Assembly (NCBI RefSeq): GCF_046546475.1
Contig: NZ_JBKGXS010000004.1
Location: 298,148-362,147, forward strand
From: Pseudonocardia phyllosphaerae
Lineage (GTDB): Bacteria > Actinomycetota > Actinomycetes > Mycobacteriales > Pseudonocardiaceae
DNA length: 64,000 nucleotides
Reading direction: 5' to 3'
In this document: in pieces, positions 24,223 to 32,940 of the stretch
How the letters are laid out: every line of letters starts with the position of its first letter
Numbering within the stretch: the first letter of the stretch is position 1
Notes under the pieces: model-generated
Database searches by the model: none
Seen by the model: only the letters and a program-made list of their open reading frames with translations
What the model was told of the DNA's origin: nothing
Program-made: the position numbers and the translations under genes

Positions 24223-24819
24223 GTGAGCGTGTGGGCAGGGTTCGGGACCGGGTTGTCGATGATCGCCGCGATCGGCGCGCAGAACGCGTTCGTGCTGCGC
24301 CAGGGGCTCCGCCGCGAGCACGTGCGCGCGGTCGTCGCATTCTGCGTGCTCGCCGACCTGGTGCTCGTGACCGCGGCGGTCGCCGGTGTCGGCTACGTCC
24401 TGTCGCAGCTGCCCGCGCTCTACGACGTCGTCCGCTGGGGCGGCGTCGTCTGGCTGGCGGGCTACGGCCTGCTGTCGCTGCGCCGGACGCTGCGGCCGGC
24501 GGCGCTCGTCGCCGACGCCGGCACCGACGGCGCCCGGCCACTGGCCCCGGTGCTCGGCTCGGCGGCCGCGATGACCTTCCTCAACCCGCACATGGCACTG
24601 GACCTGCTGGTCCTCGGCACGCTCGCCGCCGCACACGGCGGCGGCCGCTGGTCGTTCGGCGCGGGGATCCTGGTCGCGAGCGCGCTCTGGTTCTCCGGAC
24701 TGGGATTCGGCGCGACCCGGCTGTCCGGGGTGTTCGCGCGCCCGGCTGCCTGGCAGGTGCTCGACGCCGGCATCGGGGTGCTGATGCTCGGGCTCGCCGC
24801 CGCGCTCGCCCTCGGGTGA
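24223..24819 (+). CDS. lysE: LysE/ArgO-family amino acid exporter
   Basis: 198 residues with five to six membrane helices. The family opening GFGTGLSMIAAIGAQNAFVLRQGL and the AMTFLNPHMALDLLVLG block are present. Proteins of this family export lysine and/or arginine (Corynebacterium LysE, E. coli ArgO). GTG start at 24223, with no clear ribosome site, possibly a near-leaderless message. Divergently paired with lysG. Confidence 0.92.
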   Translation: MSVWAGFGTGLSMIAAIGAQNAFVLRQGLRREHVRAVVAFCVLADLVLVTAAVAGVGYVLSQLPALYDVVRWGGVVWLAGYGLLSLRRTLRPAALVADAGTDGARPLAPVLGSAAAMTFLNPHMALDLLVLGTLAAAHGGGRWSFGAGILVASALWFSGLGFGATRLSGVFARPAAWQVLDAGIGVLMLGLAAALALG

Positions 24820-24864
24820 GCAGGGCGGTTCCGCGGAACGCGGATCGGGAGTAGAACTCGCCTG

Positions 24865-25149
24865 GTGACCGAGCTGCCGCGGCACCCCGGACCCGGCCGA
24901 CCCCCTCCCCTGGCTGCGCGCCATCTGCCTCGCGCTGCCGGAGGTGACCGAGAAGGTCAGCCACGGGTCGCCGTCGTGGTTCGTGCGGAGGATGTTCGTC
25001 TCCTACGTCGGCCGCCACCACGGCACCGAGCACCTCGCGCTCTGGTGCGCGACGCCGCCGACCGCGACGAGATCACCGGCATCGTGACCGACGCCTACCG
25101 GCTGGTCGCACCGGCCCGGCTGGTGCAACGGTTACCGTCACAGGCGTGA
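24865..25149 (+). pseudogene. MmcQ/YjbR-like protein, frameshifted and internally deleted
   Basis: Two pieces of one MmcQ/YjbR (DUF419) protein lie in different frames. Around 24899-25065 one frame reads DPLPWLRAICLALPEVTEKVSHGSPSWF and on to EHLALWCATPP. The C-terminal piece (about 25065-25149), in the frame of the GTG at 24865, reads DEITGIVTDAYRLVAPARLVQRL, the usual family ending. The expected middle (about 40 residues, with the conserved YxGxxGWxG region) is missing. The gene looks dead. Its last codons overlap the start of the next gene. Confidence 0.7.
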
Positions 25150-25892
25150 TCGACGTCGACGGCGACCGGTACGAGTACGAGGACATCCCCGGCGACGGCG
25201 ACCGTGCGCCGCTGCTCTTCCTGCACGAGGGGCTGGGTTCGGTCGGGCTGTGGCGCGGGTTCCACCAGCGGATCGCCGAGGCGACCGGACGGCGCACCGT
25301 CGCCTACTCCCGGCTCGGGCACGGCCGCTCCGGGCCGCCGCACGGACCGCGGACCCGGGAGTTCCACGCCGTCGAGTCCGAGGTCGTCGTCCCCGCGGTG
25401 TGCCGGGAGCTCGGGCTGGAGCGGCCGGTGCTGATCGGGCACTCCGACGGCGGCACGATCGCCCTGCTCGCCGCCGCGGTCATGCCGGTGACCGGGGTGG
25501 TCACGATGGCGCCGCACGTGGTCGTCGAGGAGTTCGCGCTCGCCGCGATCCGCGACGCCCGCACCGCCTACGAGACCGGTGACCTGCGGACCCGGATGAG
25601 CAAGCACCACGACGACCCGGACGTCCCGTTCTACGGCTGGAACGACCAGTGGCTCTCGGCGGAGTTCCGCGACTGGGACGTCCGCGCCCCGCTGTCGGCG
25701 ATCACCGCTCCGGTGCTCGCCGTGCAGGGCACCGAGGACCCCTACGGCAGCGCCGTGCACGTCCGCGAGGTCGCCGAGCGCAGCGCCGGCCCGGTGCAGC
25801 TCGTCGAACCGGTATGCGGGCACTCGCCGCACCTGGAGCAGCCCGACGAGACCGCCGCGGTGATCACGGAGTTCCTCGCCGGGCTGCCCTGA
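25146..25892 (+). CDS. Alpha/beta hydrolase
   Basis: 248 residues. Catalytic triad by motif: nucleophile S100 in GHSDGG, acid D198 in QGTEDPYG, histidine H226 in CGHSPHLEQ. The oxyanion segment is LFLHEGLGSVGLW. This layout is that of small C-C bond or ester hydrolases of actinobacteria; the substrate is unknown. GTG start at 25146 overlaps the end of the YjbR remnant, so the two were once coupled. It converges with the betaine ABC operon. Confidence 0.88.
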   Translation: MIDVDGDRYEYEDIPGDGDRAPLLFLHEGLGSVGLWRGFHQRIAEATGRRTVAYSRLGHGRSGPPHGPRTREFHAVESEVVVPAVCRELGLERPVLIGHSDGGTIALLAAAVMPVTGVVTMAPHVVVEEFALAAIRDARTAYETGDLRTRMSKHHDDPDVPFYGWNDQWLSAEFRDWDVRAPLSAITAPVLAVQGTEDPYGSAVHVREVAERSAGPVQLVEPVCGHSPHLEQPDETAAVITEFLAGLP

Positions 25893-25908
25893 GCACGCGC
25901 CGCGGGTC

Positions 25909-26865
25909 TCAGGCCGTGCCGGCTCCTGCTCCGGCGACGCCGGACGCACCGGGCTGCGACAGCCCCACCGACGTCGTCGACGACGACGAGCCGGACGCCG
26001 ATCCCGCCGCCTGCCGCTTGCGCAGCTTGGTCAGCAGCCCCGAGTCCGGCCGCTCGGCCAGCGCCGAGGTGAACCGGTCGAGGAAGATCGCCACGATGAC
26101 CACGGCGATGCCGCCCTCGACGCCGTCGGCGATGTCGAGCTGGGTGACCGCGGAGACCACCGTGGTGCCGAGCCCGTCCGCCCCGGCCAGACCGGCGACG
26201 ACGACCATCGACAGCGCCAGCATGATCACCTGGTTGACGCCGGCCATGATCGACGGCAGGGCCATCGGGAGCTGCACCTCGCGCAGGATCTGCCGCGGCT
26301 TCGCCCCGAACGCGTGCGCGGCCTCGACCACCTCGTCGTCGACGCCGCGGATGCCCAGCTCGGTCAGCCGCACCGCCGGGGCGATCGAGAAGACGATCGT
26401 CGCGACGATGCCCGGCGTGACGCCGACGCCGAACAGCAGCACCACCGGGATGAGGTAGACGAACGCGGGGATCGTCTGCGCCAGGTCCAGCACCGGGCGC
26501 AGCGCCCGGCTCGCGGCGCGGCTGCGCGCCGTCCAGATGCCCAGCGGCACACCGATCCCGACCGCGATCACGGTCGCGACGATGATCAGCCCGAAGGTCT
26601 CCATCGCCTCCTCCCACAGGTCGAAGGAGGACACCAGCGCGAACCCGACCAGGGTGAACACCGCGAACGCGATCCCCCGCACCAGCAGGGCGAGCAGCAC
26701 CAGCAGGATCAGCCACACCCACCAGGGCGGCGTCGTGAACACCGCGGTCACGGCGTCGACGACGGCGGTGACGACCGCGCCGAGGCCGTCGAAGAACCCG
26801 GACGCGTTCTGCAGCAGCCAGAGGACGAACGCCTCGACCCAGCTGCCGATCTCGATCCTGGGCAT
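25909..26865 (-). CDS. Glycine betaine/proline-type ABC transporter permease (OpuAB/ProW)
   Basis: 318 residues from ATG 26865, which overlaps the ATPase stop by one base (TGATG) and has AGGTGG at good distance; GTG 26868 is the alternative but too near the ribosome site. Several membrane helices and the binding-protein-dependent permease loop AAHAFGAKPRQILREVQLPMALPSIMAG, which contacts the ATPase, are present. The C-terminal ~40 residues are a Ser/Gly/Ala tail. It is the last gene of a three-gene osmoprotectant importer operon. Confidence 0.92.
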   Translation of the reverse strand: MPRIEIGSWVEAFVLWLLQNASGFFDGLGAVVTAVVDAVTAVFTTPPWWVWLILLVLLALLVRGIAFAVFTLVGFALVSSFDLWEEAMETFGLIIVATVIAVGIGVPLGIWTARSRAASRALRPVLDLAQTIPAFVYLIPVVLLFGVGVTPGIVATIVFSIAPAVRLTELGIRGVDDEVVEAAHAFGAKPRQILREVQLPMALPSIMAGVNQVIMLALSMVVVAGLAGADGLGTTVVSAVTQLDIADGVEGGIAVVIVAIFLDRFTSALAERPDSGLLTKLRKRQAAGSASGSSSSTTSVGLSQPGASGVAGAGAGTA

Positions 26866-28175
26866 CACGCCACCTCGTTCCGGTCGCTGCGGTTGCGGTG
26901 CCCATCGTCGTCGGGGTCGAGGCCGTGCGCGTCGGCGTGCGTGGACAGCGCGGCAAGCACCGCCCCGCGCGGGACGACGCCGGTCAGCCGGCCGTTCTCG
27001 ACGACGCCGAGCGGCACCGGGTTGCGCCCCACCCGGTGCAGCAGGTCGATCAGCGGCCGGTCGGGCTCGGTGGTGCGGTACTCCTCGACCAGCACCGCCG
27101 GGTCGATCGAGGTCTCCTCACGGCCCGCGGCGTAGCCGAGCTGGTCGTCGCGGATCACACCGAGGATCCGCCGGTCGTCGTCGAGGACGTAGGCGCCGGT
27201 GGCCTCGGCCTGTCCCAGCCGGACCAGCACGTCGGCCGGGTTCTCGTCGAGCCGCACGGTGATCCGCGGCTCGCGGATCACGTCGGCGGCGGTGAGCACG
27301 CGGCTGCGGTCGACGTCGGAGACGAACTCGGCGACGTAGTCGTCGGCCGGGGACTCCAGGATCTCCGGCCCGGTGCCGACCTGGACCAGCCTGCCGTCCT
27401 TGAGCAGCAGGATCCGGTCGCCCAGCAGCATGGCCTCGTTGAGGTCGTGGGTGATGAACACGATCGTCTTGCGCAGGTCCTTCTGCAGCCGGACCAGCAG
27501 TTTCTGCATGTCCCGGCGGATCAGCGGGTCCAGCGCGGAGTACGGCTCGTCCATCAGCAGGACGTCGGTGTCGCTGGCCAGCGCGCGGGCCAGCCCGACG
27601 CGCTGCTGCATGCCGCCCGACAGCTGGCCCGGGTAGGCGTCGGCGCGCTCGGCGAGACCGACCTGCTCGAGCGCCCACTCGGCCTTCGCCCGTCGTTCGG
27701 CGGGGTCGGTGCCGCGGATCTGCAGGCCGTACTCGGCGTTCTGCCGGACGGTGCGGTGCGGCAGCAGCGCGAACTTCTGGAACACCATCGCGATGTGCCG
27801 GTTGCGCAGGTCGCGCAGCTCGGCGTCGTCGAGCGAGCCCAGGTCGCGGCCGTCGACGTCGATCGTGCCCGACGTCGGCTCGATGAGCCGGTTCAGCAGC
27901 CGGACCAGCGTGGACTTGCCCGAGCCGGACAACCCCATGATCACGAACAGCTCGCCGGGCTCGATGTCGAACGAGACGTCGTAGACGGCGACCGTGGACC
28001 CGGTGCGGCGCTGGACCTCGCTGCGGCCGACACCGTCGCGGGCGAGGGCGACGGCCTCGTCGACCGCGTCGCCGAACACCTTGGTCAGGTTCCGGACGGC
28101 GATCTTGGCCGTGTCCCCCGCCGTGCCGCCGGACGTCTCGTTGCGGCCGGTGCCGGCCTTCCTGAGCGCGCTCAC
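26865..28175 (-). CDS. Glycine betaine/proline-type ABC transporter ATPase with CBS pair (OpuAA/ProV)
   Basis: 436 residues from GTG 28175, which overlaps the binding-protein stop (GTGA). Walker A GLSGSGKST 81-89, signature LSGGM 185-189, Walker B LLMDEP with D209/E210, H-loop ITHDLNEA near 242. Two CBS motifs from about 300 to 415 are the ionic-strength or nucleotide sensor known in OpuA. The N-terminal TKVFGDAVDEAVALARDGVGRSEVQRRTGSTVAV insertion is a ProV hallmark. Middle gene of the operon. Confidence 0.94.
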   Translation of the reverse strand: MSALRKAGTGRNETSGGTAGDTAKIAVRNLTKVFGDAVDEAVALARDGVGRSEVQRRTGSTVAVYDVSFDIEPGELFVIMGLSGSGKSTLVRLLNRLIEPTSGTIDVDGRDLGSLDDAELRDLRNRHIAMVFQKFALLPHRTVRQNAEYGLQIRGTDPAERRAKAEWALEQVGLAERADAYPGQLSGGMQQRVGLARALASDTDVLLMDEPYSALDPLIRRDMQKLLVRLQKDLRKTIVFITHDLNEAMLLGDRILLLKDGRLVQVGTGPEILESPADDYVAEFVSDVDRSRVLTAADVIREPRITVRLDENPADVLVRLGQAEATGAYVLDDDRRILGVIRDDQLGYAAGREETSIDPAVLVEEYRTTEPDRPLIDLLHRVGRNPVPLGVVENGRLTGVVPRGAVLAALSTHADAHGLDPDDDGHRNRSDRNEVA

Positions 28176-29128
28176 TTCTGCCCCACCCACTCCTGTACGC
28201 GGTCGGGGTGCGCGGCCAGGTAGTCGCGCGCGACCGTCTCGACGTCGTCCTTGTCCACATCGACCCGCTTGAGCATCTCCTCGACGTCGGCGACGGGGAG
28301 CTGGAAGTTGTGCAGCAGCGCGTCGAACCGCGGCAGCGTGCGGCCCAGTTCCTTCCCGTCCGCGGTCCACGCCGAGTACGGCGGCATCGCACACGCCCCG
28401 GTACCGGTGGTGTAGCAGTCGTCCTGCGGCGGGTTCGGTTCGTCGAGCTTGGTCAGCTTCATCTCCTGGAAGATGTAGTGCGGCCGGTACAGGTAGACCA
28501 GGATCGGCTGGTGGCGCTCGTTCGCCCGGCGCAGCTCGGCGATCTGGGCGGCCTCCGAGGAGGTCACCTGCTCCAGGTTCAGGTGGTAGCCCTGGAGCCG
28601 CTTGGCGTTGTACTCGGTGGTCAGGAAGCTCGGGTCGGAGTCGACGAGCCGGTTGCCGAGGGCGGCGGCGTAGTCGTTGAGCTGGGTGACGCTCTTCAGC
28701 CCGGCCAGCGGCTGCCCCGGTTCGAGGGCGTAGCTGGGCACGAACCAGCCCTGTTCGGCGCCGGCGTAGGTGGGCCGGACCATCTGGATCCGGTCCGCCG
28801 CCTTCTTCGCCAGCTTCGACTGGTTGGGCATCGCGACCTCGGTGAGCGCGTCGACGTCGCCGCGCTGGGCGCCTGCCCACGCGGTCGCCGGGCCGACCTG
28901 GATCTTCTTGATCTTGTTCACGCCCAGCTCCGGGTGCGCCGCGACGACCTGCTCGATGATCGCGTTGGTGACCTTCGCGGCACTCCACGGGAACTGGGCC
29001 AGGCGCACGGTCGCCCCGTCGCTCCCGGTCCCCGTACAGCCGGTGGCGACGAGCAGGACGGCCACCACGGCCGTCAGCAGGCGCGTCACACGCCGGGCAC
29101 GGGGTACGACTCTGGGCGGATCGGCCAC
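28172..29128 (-). CDS. Glycine betaine-type substrate-binding lipoprotein (OpuAC family)
   Basis: 318 residues from GTG 29128. A lipoprotein signal ends in LLVATGC with the lipidated cysteine C31. The mature part is an OpuAC-type type II binding protein that delivers a quaternary amine (betaine, proline betaine, choline or similar) to the permease. GAAAGGA lies about 10 bases before the start. The frame is open to 29227 but the extra residues are not signal-like. First gene of the operon, 117 bases after the PPOX gene. Confidence 0.9.
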   Translation of the reverse strand: MADPPRVVPRARRVTRLLTAVVAVLLVATGCTGTGSDGATVRLAQFPWSAAKVTNAIIEQVVAAHPELGVNKIKKIQVGPATAWAGAQRGDVDALTEVAMPNQSKLAKKAADRIQMVRPTYAGAEQGWFVPSYALEPGQPLAGLKSVTQLNDYAAALGNRLVDSDPSFLTTEYNAKRLQGYHLNLEQVTSSEAAQIAELRRANERHQPILVYLYRPHYIFQEMKLTKLDEPNPPQDDCYTTGTGACAMPPYSAWTADGKELGRTLPRFDALLHNFQLPVADVEEMLKRVDVDKDDVETVARDYLAAHPDRVQEWVGQK

Positions 29129-29245
29129 CGGTGGCACGTCCTTTCGGGGAAGGGTCGCGTCGTTGAACCCTTCATCACGGTCCGTGACCCGGCAACCCCC
29201 GACGGAGCATCCGGTGGCGCCGGTCACGTTCCTGCCGTGCGTCGC

Positions 29246-29701
29246 TCAGGCCGCCGACCAGCCCGTCCAGCGCACCGGGTGGAGGACGAGCACCGCGCCG
29301 TCCGGCCGCTCGTCGCGGTAGGGCGGGTACTTCTCCGCCAGCGCATCGACGGCCCGTTCGTGCAGGTCAGCGGGCCGGTCCGAGTGTTCGGACCGGTCGC
29401 CGGGGTCGTGCACGGTGGCCGTGGCGTCGAGGCGGACCCACCAGAGCCGGGACCAGTCGTCGTCGTAGTGGTCGGCCAGCAGCCCGACGCGCGGGTCGGC
29501 GTCGATGTCGCGCAGCCGGGCGAGGCGGGTGTGCCGCTTCGGTTTCACCCGGTCGACGGCGGACACGACGAGCCCGTCGACCAGCGCGAACGTGATCGGG
29601 ACCAGGCGTGGGGTGCCGTCGGAGGCGCGGATCGTGGCGAGCCGGGCGACCCGGGCGCCGACCAGCAGGTCCCGGGCGGCGGCGTCGTCGAGGGCGGGCA
29701 T
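29246..29701 (-). CDS. PPOX-class F420-dependent oxidoreductase-like protein
   Basis: 151 residues of the split beta-barrel flavin/F420 fold: ARDLLVGARVARLATIRASDGTPRLVPITFALVDG, then VKPKRHTRLARLRDIDADPRVGLLADHYDDDWSRLWWVRLDATA. The R-L-A-T and V-P-I-x-F motifs bind the cofactor phosphate and ring in relatives. The TIGR03668-type subfamily is the likely home; its substrate is unknown. ATG 29701 chosen because the preceding residues of the frame look non-coding. Divergent from the SNF2 gene with 74 bases between. Confidence 0.85.
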   Translation of the reverse strand: MPALDDAAARDLLVGARVARLATIRASDGTPRLVPITFALVDGLVVSAVDRVKPKRHTRLARLRDIDADPRVGLLADHYDDDWSRLWWVRLDATATVHDPGDRSEHSDRPADLHERAVDALAEKYPPYRDERPDGAVLVLHPVRWTGWSAA

Positions 29702-29775
29702 CGCGGCCGAGTCTTCCCGTTCCCGCGGGCGGGCGCAGCGCATTCCTGTCGGGGGTGCCCCTTAGCGTGGGTGCC

Positions 29776-32700
29776 GTGTTCGTCGTCCACGCGCTGCACT
29801 CGCCCGGTCGCGGCGTCGTGCTGTGGGCCGAGGACGGCGAGCGCCCGCCGCGGACCGACCGGCGCACGCTGCGCACCGCGCGGCCGCATCCGTTCGCGGT
29901 GCCGGTGGCCGAGCTGACCGCGGTGCACCCGGGCCGCCCGGTGACGCTGACGGTGCTGCTGCCCTCCTACCCGTCCGGCCCGCAGGACTCCCCCGGCCTG
30001 GTCCGCAGCGGGCCCCGGGCGGCGTCCCGCAGCGCGCCGCGGCTGGCGCCGTGGTCGGTGCCTGCGATCGTGGTCGACCCCTCGGAGCTGGGCGACCCGT
30101 CGCCGGACGTGCGCTACGGCGCCGGGTTCGGCCACCTCGTCGAGCTGGCCCGCTTCGCCGAGGAACTGGCCGGGCGGGGCCGGGTACTGCCCGCGGTCGT
30201 CACCGAGCACGGCACCGACGTGGCGCGCTGGCGCCCCGTCGTACAGGGGCTCGACGCGGTCGCCCGCGCGGACCTGGTGCGGCGGCTCCCGCCGGTGGCC
30301 CGCGCCGAGCAGCGCCGCCCCGGGGACGTCGCGGGCCAGGACCCCGACGAGCTGGTCGACGCCGCGCTGGCCGCGTTCACCGACGTCGCGGTCCGTGACC
30401 GGCTGGGCCGCGCACCCGGGATGCCGCTGCCCGTCCCGGCCCGCCCGGACGCGGCCGCCGCGCTGCTGCACGCCCTGACCGGCCCGGCACCGGTGCTCGA
30501 CGCCTCCCGCGACGCGGTCCGCGCGCTCCGGGCTGCGCTGGACGAGTGGGACGAGGTGGGCCGCGAGCAGACCGGAGCGGGGACGGCGCTGTTCCGGCTC
30601 ACCGAGGTCTCCACGCTGCACGACCCGGACGACCCGGGCCCCGACCTGCTCGACCAGACCGGCGACGGCACCCGCTGGGAGCTGGAGTTCGCGCTGCAGT
30701 CCACCGACGACCCGAGCCTGCAGCTGCCGGCCGCGGACGTGTGGGCCGGCGACGGCGACCGGTTGGTCGCAGGCGCGCAGGACGTGCTGCTGGCCGAGCT
30801 GGGCCGGGCCGCGCAGGTGCTGCCCGAGCTCGTGCCGGCGCTGCGCCGGGCCCGGCCGACGGAGCTGGAGCTCGACGTCGACGGCGCGCACCGGTTCCTC
30901 ACCCGCGACGCGCCGGCGCTGCTCGCGGCCGGGTTCGGGGTGGCGCTGCCGCGCGGGTGGGACGGGACGCGGTCGCTGGGGCTGAAGCTGTCGGCGTCGT
31001 CGGCGGCGGCGCCGGGGGCGGTGACCCGCGGCGGGCTCGGCCGTGACGAGCTGGCCGGTTTCCGCTGGTCACTGGCCGTCGGCGACGACGAGCTGGGCGA
31101 GGACGAGATCGCCGCGCTGGTCGCGGCCAAGGCCCCGCTGGTGCGGCTGCGCGGGCGCTGGGTCGCCGTCGACGCGGCGGCGCTGGCCCGCGGCCTGGAC
31201 TTCCTGCGCCGCTCCCGGGACTCGACGCCGTCGGTGCACGACGTGCTGGCCGCGTCCCGGGGCGACGTGGACGCGCCGCTGCCGGTGCTCGACGTCGACG
31301 CGCGCGGGAGGCTCGGGGCGCTGCTCGACGGCTCGGCCGACGCGACCCTGGAACCGCTGCCGGCGCCGCCGGAGTTCACCGCGACGCTGCGGCCGTACCA
31401 GGAGCGCGGGGTGGCGTGGCTGGCGTTCCTGTCCTCGCTCGGGCTGGGTGCCTGCCTGGCCGACGACATGGGGCTGGGCAAGACGGTGCAGCTCCTCGCC
31501 CTGGAGGCGCACGACCGTGCCGGCACCGCGGCCGTGGGTGCGCCGACGCTGATCGTGTGCCCGATGTCGATGGTCGGCACCTGGCAGCAGGAGGCGGCCC
31601 GGTTCGCGCCGGGGCTGCGGGTGCACGCCCACCACGGCGCGGGCCGCCCGCGCGGCGACGCGCTGCACGCCCGGTTCAGCGAGGTGGACCTGGTGGTCAC
31701 CACCTACGCGACCGCCACCCGTGATGCGGAGGACCTGCAGGCGTGGCGGTTCCACCGGCTCGTCCTCGACGAAGCCCAGATGATCAAGAACTCGCAGGCG
31801 GCAGCGTCGCGGACGGCGCGGTCGCTGGCCGCGGGTCACCGGATCGCGCTCACCGGCACGCCGGTGGAGAACCGGCTGGCCGAGCTGTGGTCGATCATGG
31901 ACTTCCTCAATCCGGGGGTGCTCGGGGTTCCGGAGGTCTTCCGGCAGCGGTTCTCGGTGCCGATCGAGCGCCACGGCGACGCCGGGACCGCCCGCACGCT
32001 GCGGCGGATCACCCGGCCGTACCTGCTGCGGCGGCTCAAGACCGACCCCGAGGTGATCGACGACCTGCCGGAGAAGATCGAGATGGTGGCCGACCACCGG
32101 CTCACCCGGGAGCAGGCGTCGCTGTACCGCACCGTCGTCGACGACATGATGGAGAAGATCGAGGGCTCCGACGGCATCGAGCGGCGCGGCAACGTGCTGG
32201 CCGCGATGGCCAAGCTCAAGCAGGTCTGCAACCACCCCGCGCAGCTGCTGCACGACGGGTCGCCGATCCACCGCCCCGGCGGGGCGCACCGCTCGGGGAA
32301 GGTCGCACGGCTCGAGGAGATCCTGGAGTCGGTGCTCGCGGCCGGGGACAAGGCGCTGCTGTTCACCCAGTACACCGAGTTCGCCGCGATGCTGCGCCCG
32401 CACCTGGCCGCACGGCTCGACACCGAGGTCCTCTACCTGCACGGCGGGACGCCGAAGCGCCGCCGCGACGAGATGGTCGCCCGCTTCCAATCCGACGACG
32501 GCCCGTCGCTGTTCCTGCTGTCCCTCAAGGCCGGTGGCACGGGGCTGACGCTCACCGAGGCCAACCACGTGATCCACCTGGACCGGTGGTGGAACCCGGC
32601 CGTCGAGGACCAGGCGACCGACCGGGCGTTCCGGATCGGGCAGAAGCGCTCGGTGCAGGTCCGCAAGTTCCTGTGCCCGGGCACGGTCGAGGAACGGATC

Positions 32701-32940
32701 GACGCGCTGGTCACCTCGAAGCGGAAGCTGTCGGAGACGGTGGTGACCGACGGCGAGGACTGGCTGACGTCGCTGTCGACCGCGGAACTGCGCGAGGTGT
32801 TCGCGCTGGGCTCGGACGCGGTCGCCGACGCCGAGTACGAGCCCCAGGGCGACACCGAGGCCGACACCCAGGGCGGCACCGATGGGCCCGTCGACGACAC
32901 CACCGACCGGGCCGCCGAGCAGACCCGGGAGTCCCGATGA
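29776..32940 (+). CDS. SNF2/RapA-type DNA-dependent ATPase (helicase-like)
   Basis: 1054 residues. The N-terminal ~530 residues form the bacterial SNF2-associated region. The ATPase core has Walker A DDMGLGKT with K569, the DEAQ box at D665-Q668, SNF2 motif III LTGTPVENRLAELWSIMDF, and a second RecA lobe ending with LKAGGTGLTLTEANHVIHLDRWWNPAVEDQATDRAFRIGQ. Such proteins translocate on double-stranded DNA; bacterial roles are uncertain. GTG 29776 is preferred over the longer frame. The stop overlaps the SWIM gene start (ATGA), so the two proteins probably act together. Confidence 0.93.
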   Translation: MFVVHALHSPGRGVVLWAEDGERPPRTDRRTLRTARPHPFAVPVAELTAVHPGRPVTLTVLLPSYPSGPQDSPGLVRSGPRAASRSAPRLAPWSVPAIVVDPSELGDPSPDVRYGAGFGHLVELARFAEELAGRGRVLPAVVTEHGTDVARWRPVVQGLDAVARADLVRRLPPVARAEQRRPGDVAGQDPDELVDAALAAFTDVAVRDRLGRAPGMPLPVPARPDAAAALLHALTGPAPVLDASRDAVRALRAALDEWDEVGREQTGAGTALFRLTEVSTLHDPDDPGPDLLDQTGDGTRWELEFALQSTDDPSLQLPAADVWAGDGDRLVAGAQDVLLAELGRAAQVLPELVPALRRARPTELELDVDGAHRFLTRDAPALLAAGFGVALPRGWDGTRSLGLKLSASSAAAPGAVTRGGLGRDELAGFRWSLAVGDDELGEDEIAALVAAKAPLVRLRGRWVAVDAAALARGLDFLRRSRDSTPSVHDVLAASRGDVDAPLPVLDVDARGRLGALLDGSADATLEPLPAPPEFTATLRPYQERGVAWLAFLSSLGLGACLADDMGLGKTVQLLALEAHDRAGTAAVGAPTLIVCPMSMVGTWQQEAARFAPGLRVHAHHGAGRPRGDALHARFSEVDLVVTTYATATRDAEDLQAWRFHRLVLDEAQMIKNSQAAASRTARSLAAGHRIALTGTPVENRLAELWSIMDFLNPGVLGVPEVFRQRFSVPIERHGDAGTARTLRRITRPYLLRRLKTDPEVIDDLPEKIEMVADHRLTREQASLYRTVVDDMMEKIEGSDGIERRGNVLAAMAKLKQVCNHPAQLLHDGSPIHRPGGAHRSGKVARLEEILESVLAAGDKALLFTQYTEFAAMLRPHLAARLDTEVLYLHGGTPKRRRDEMVARFQSDDGPSLFLLSLKAGGTGLTLTEANHVIHLDRWWNPAVEDQATDRAFRIGQKRSVQVRKFLCPGTVEERIDALVTSKRKLSETVVTDGEDWLTSLSTAELREVFALGSDAVADAEYEPQGDTEADTQGGTDGPVDDTTDRAAEQTRESR

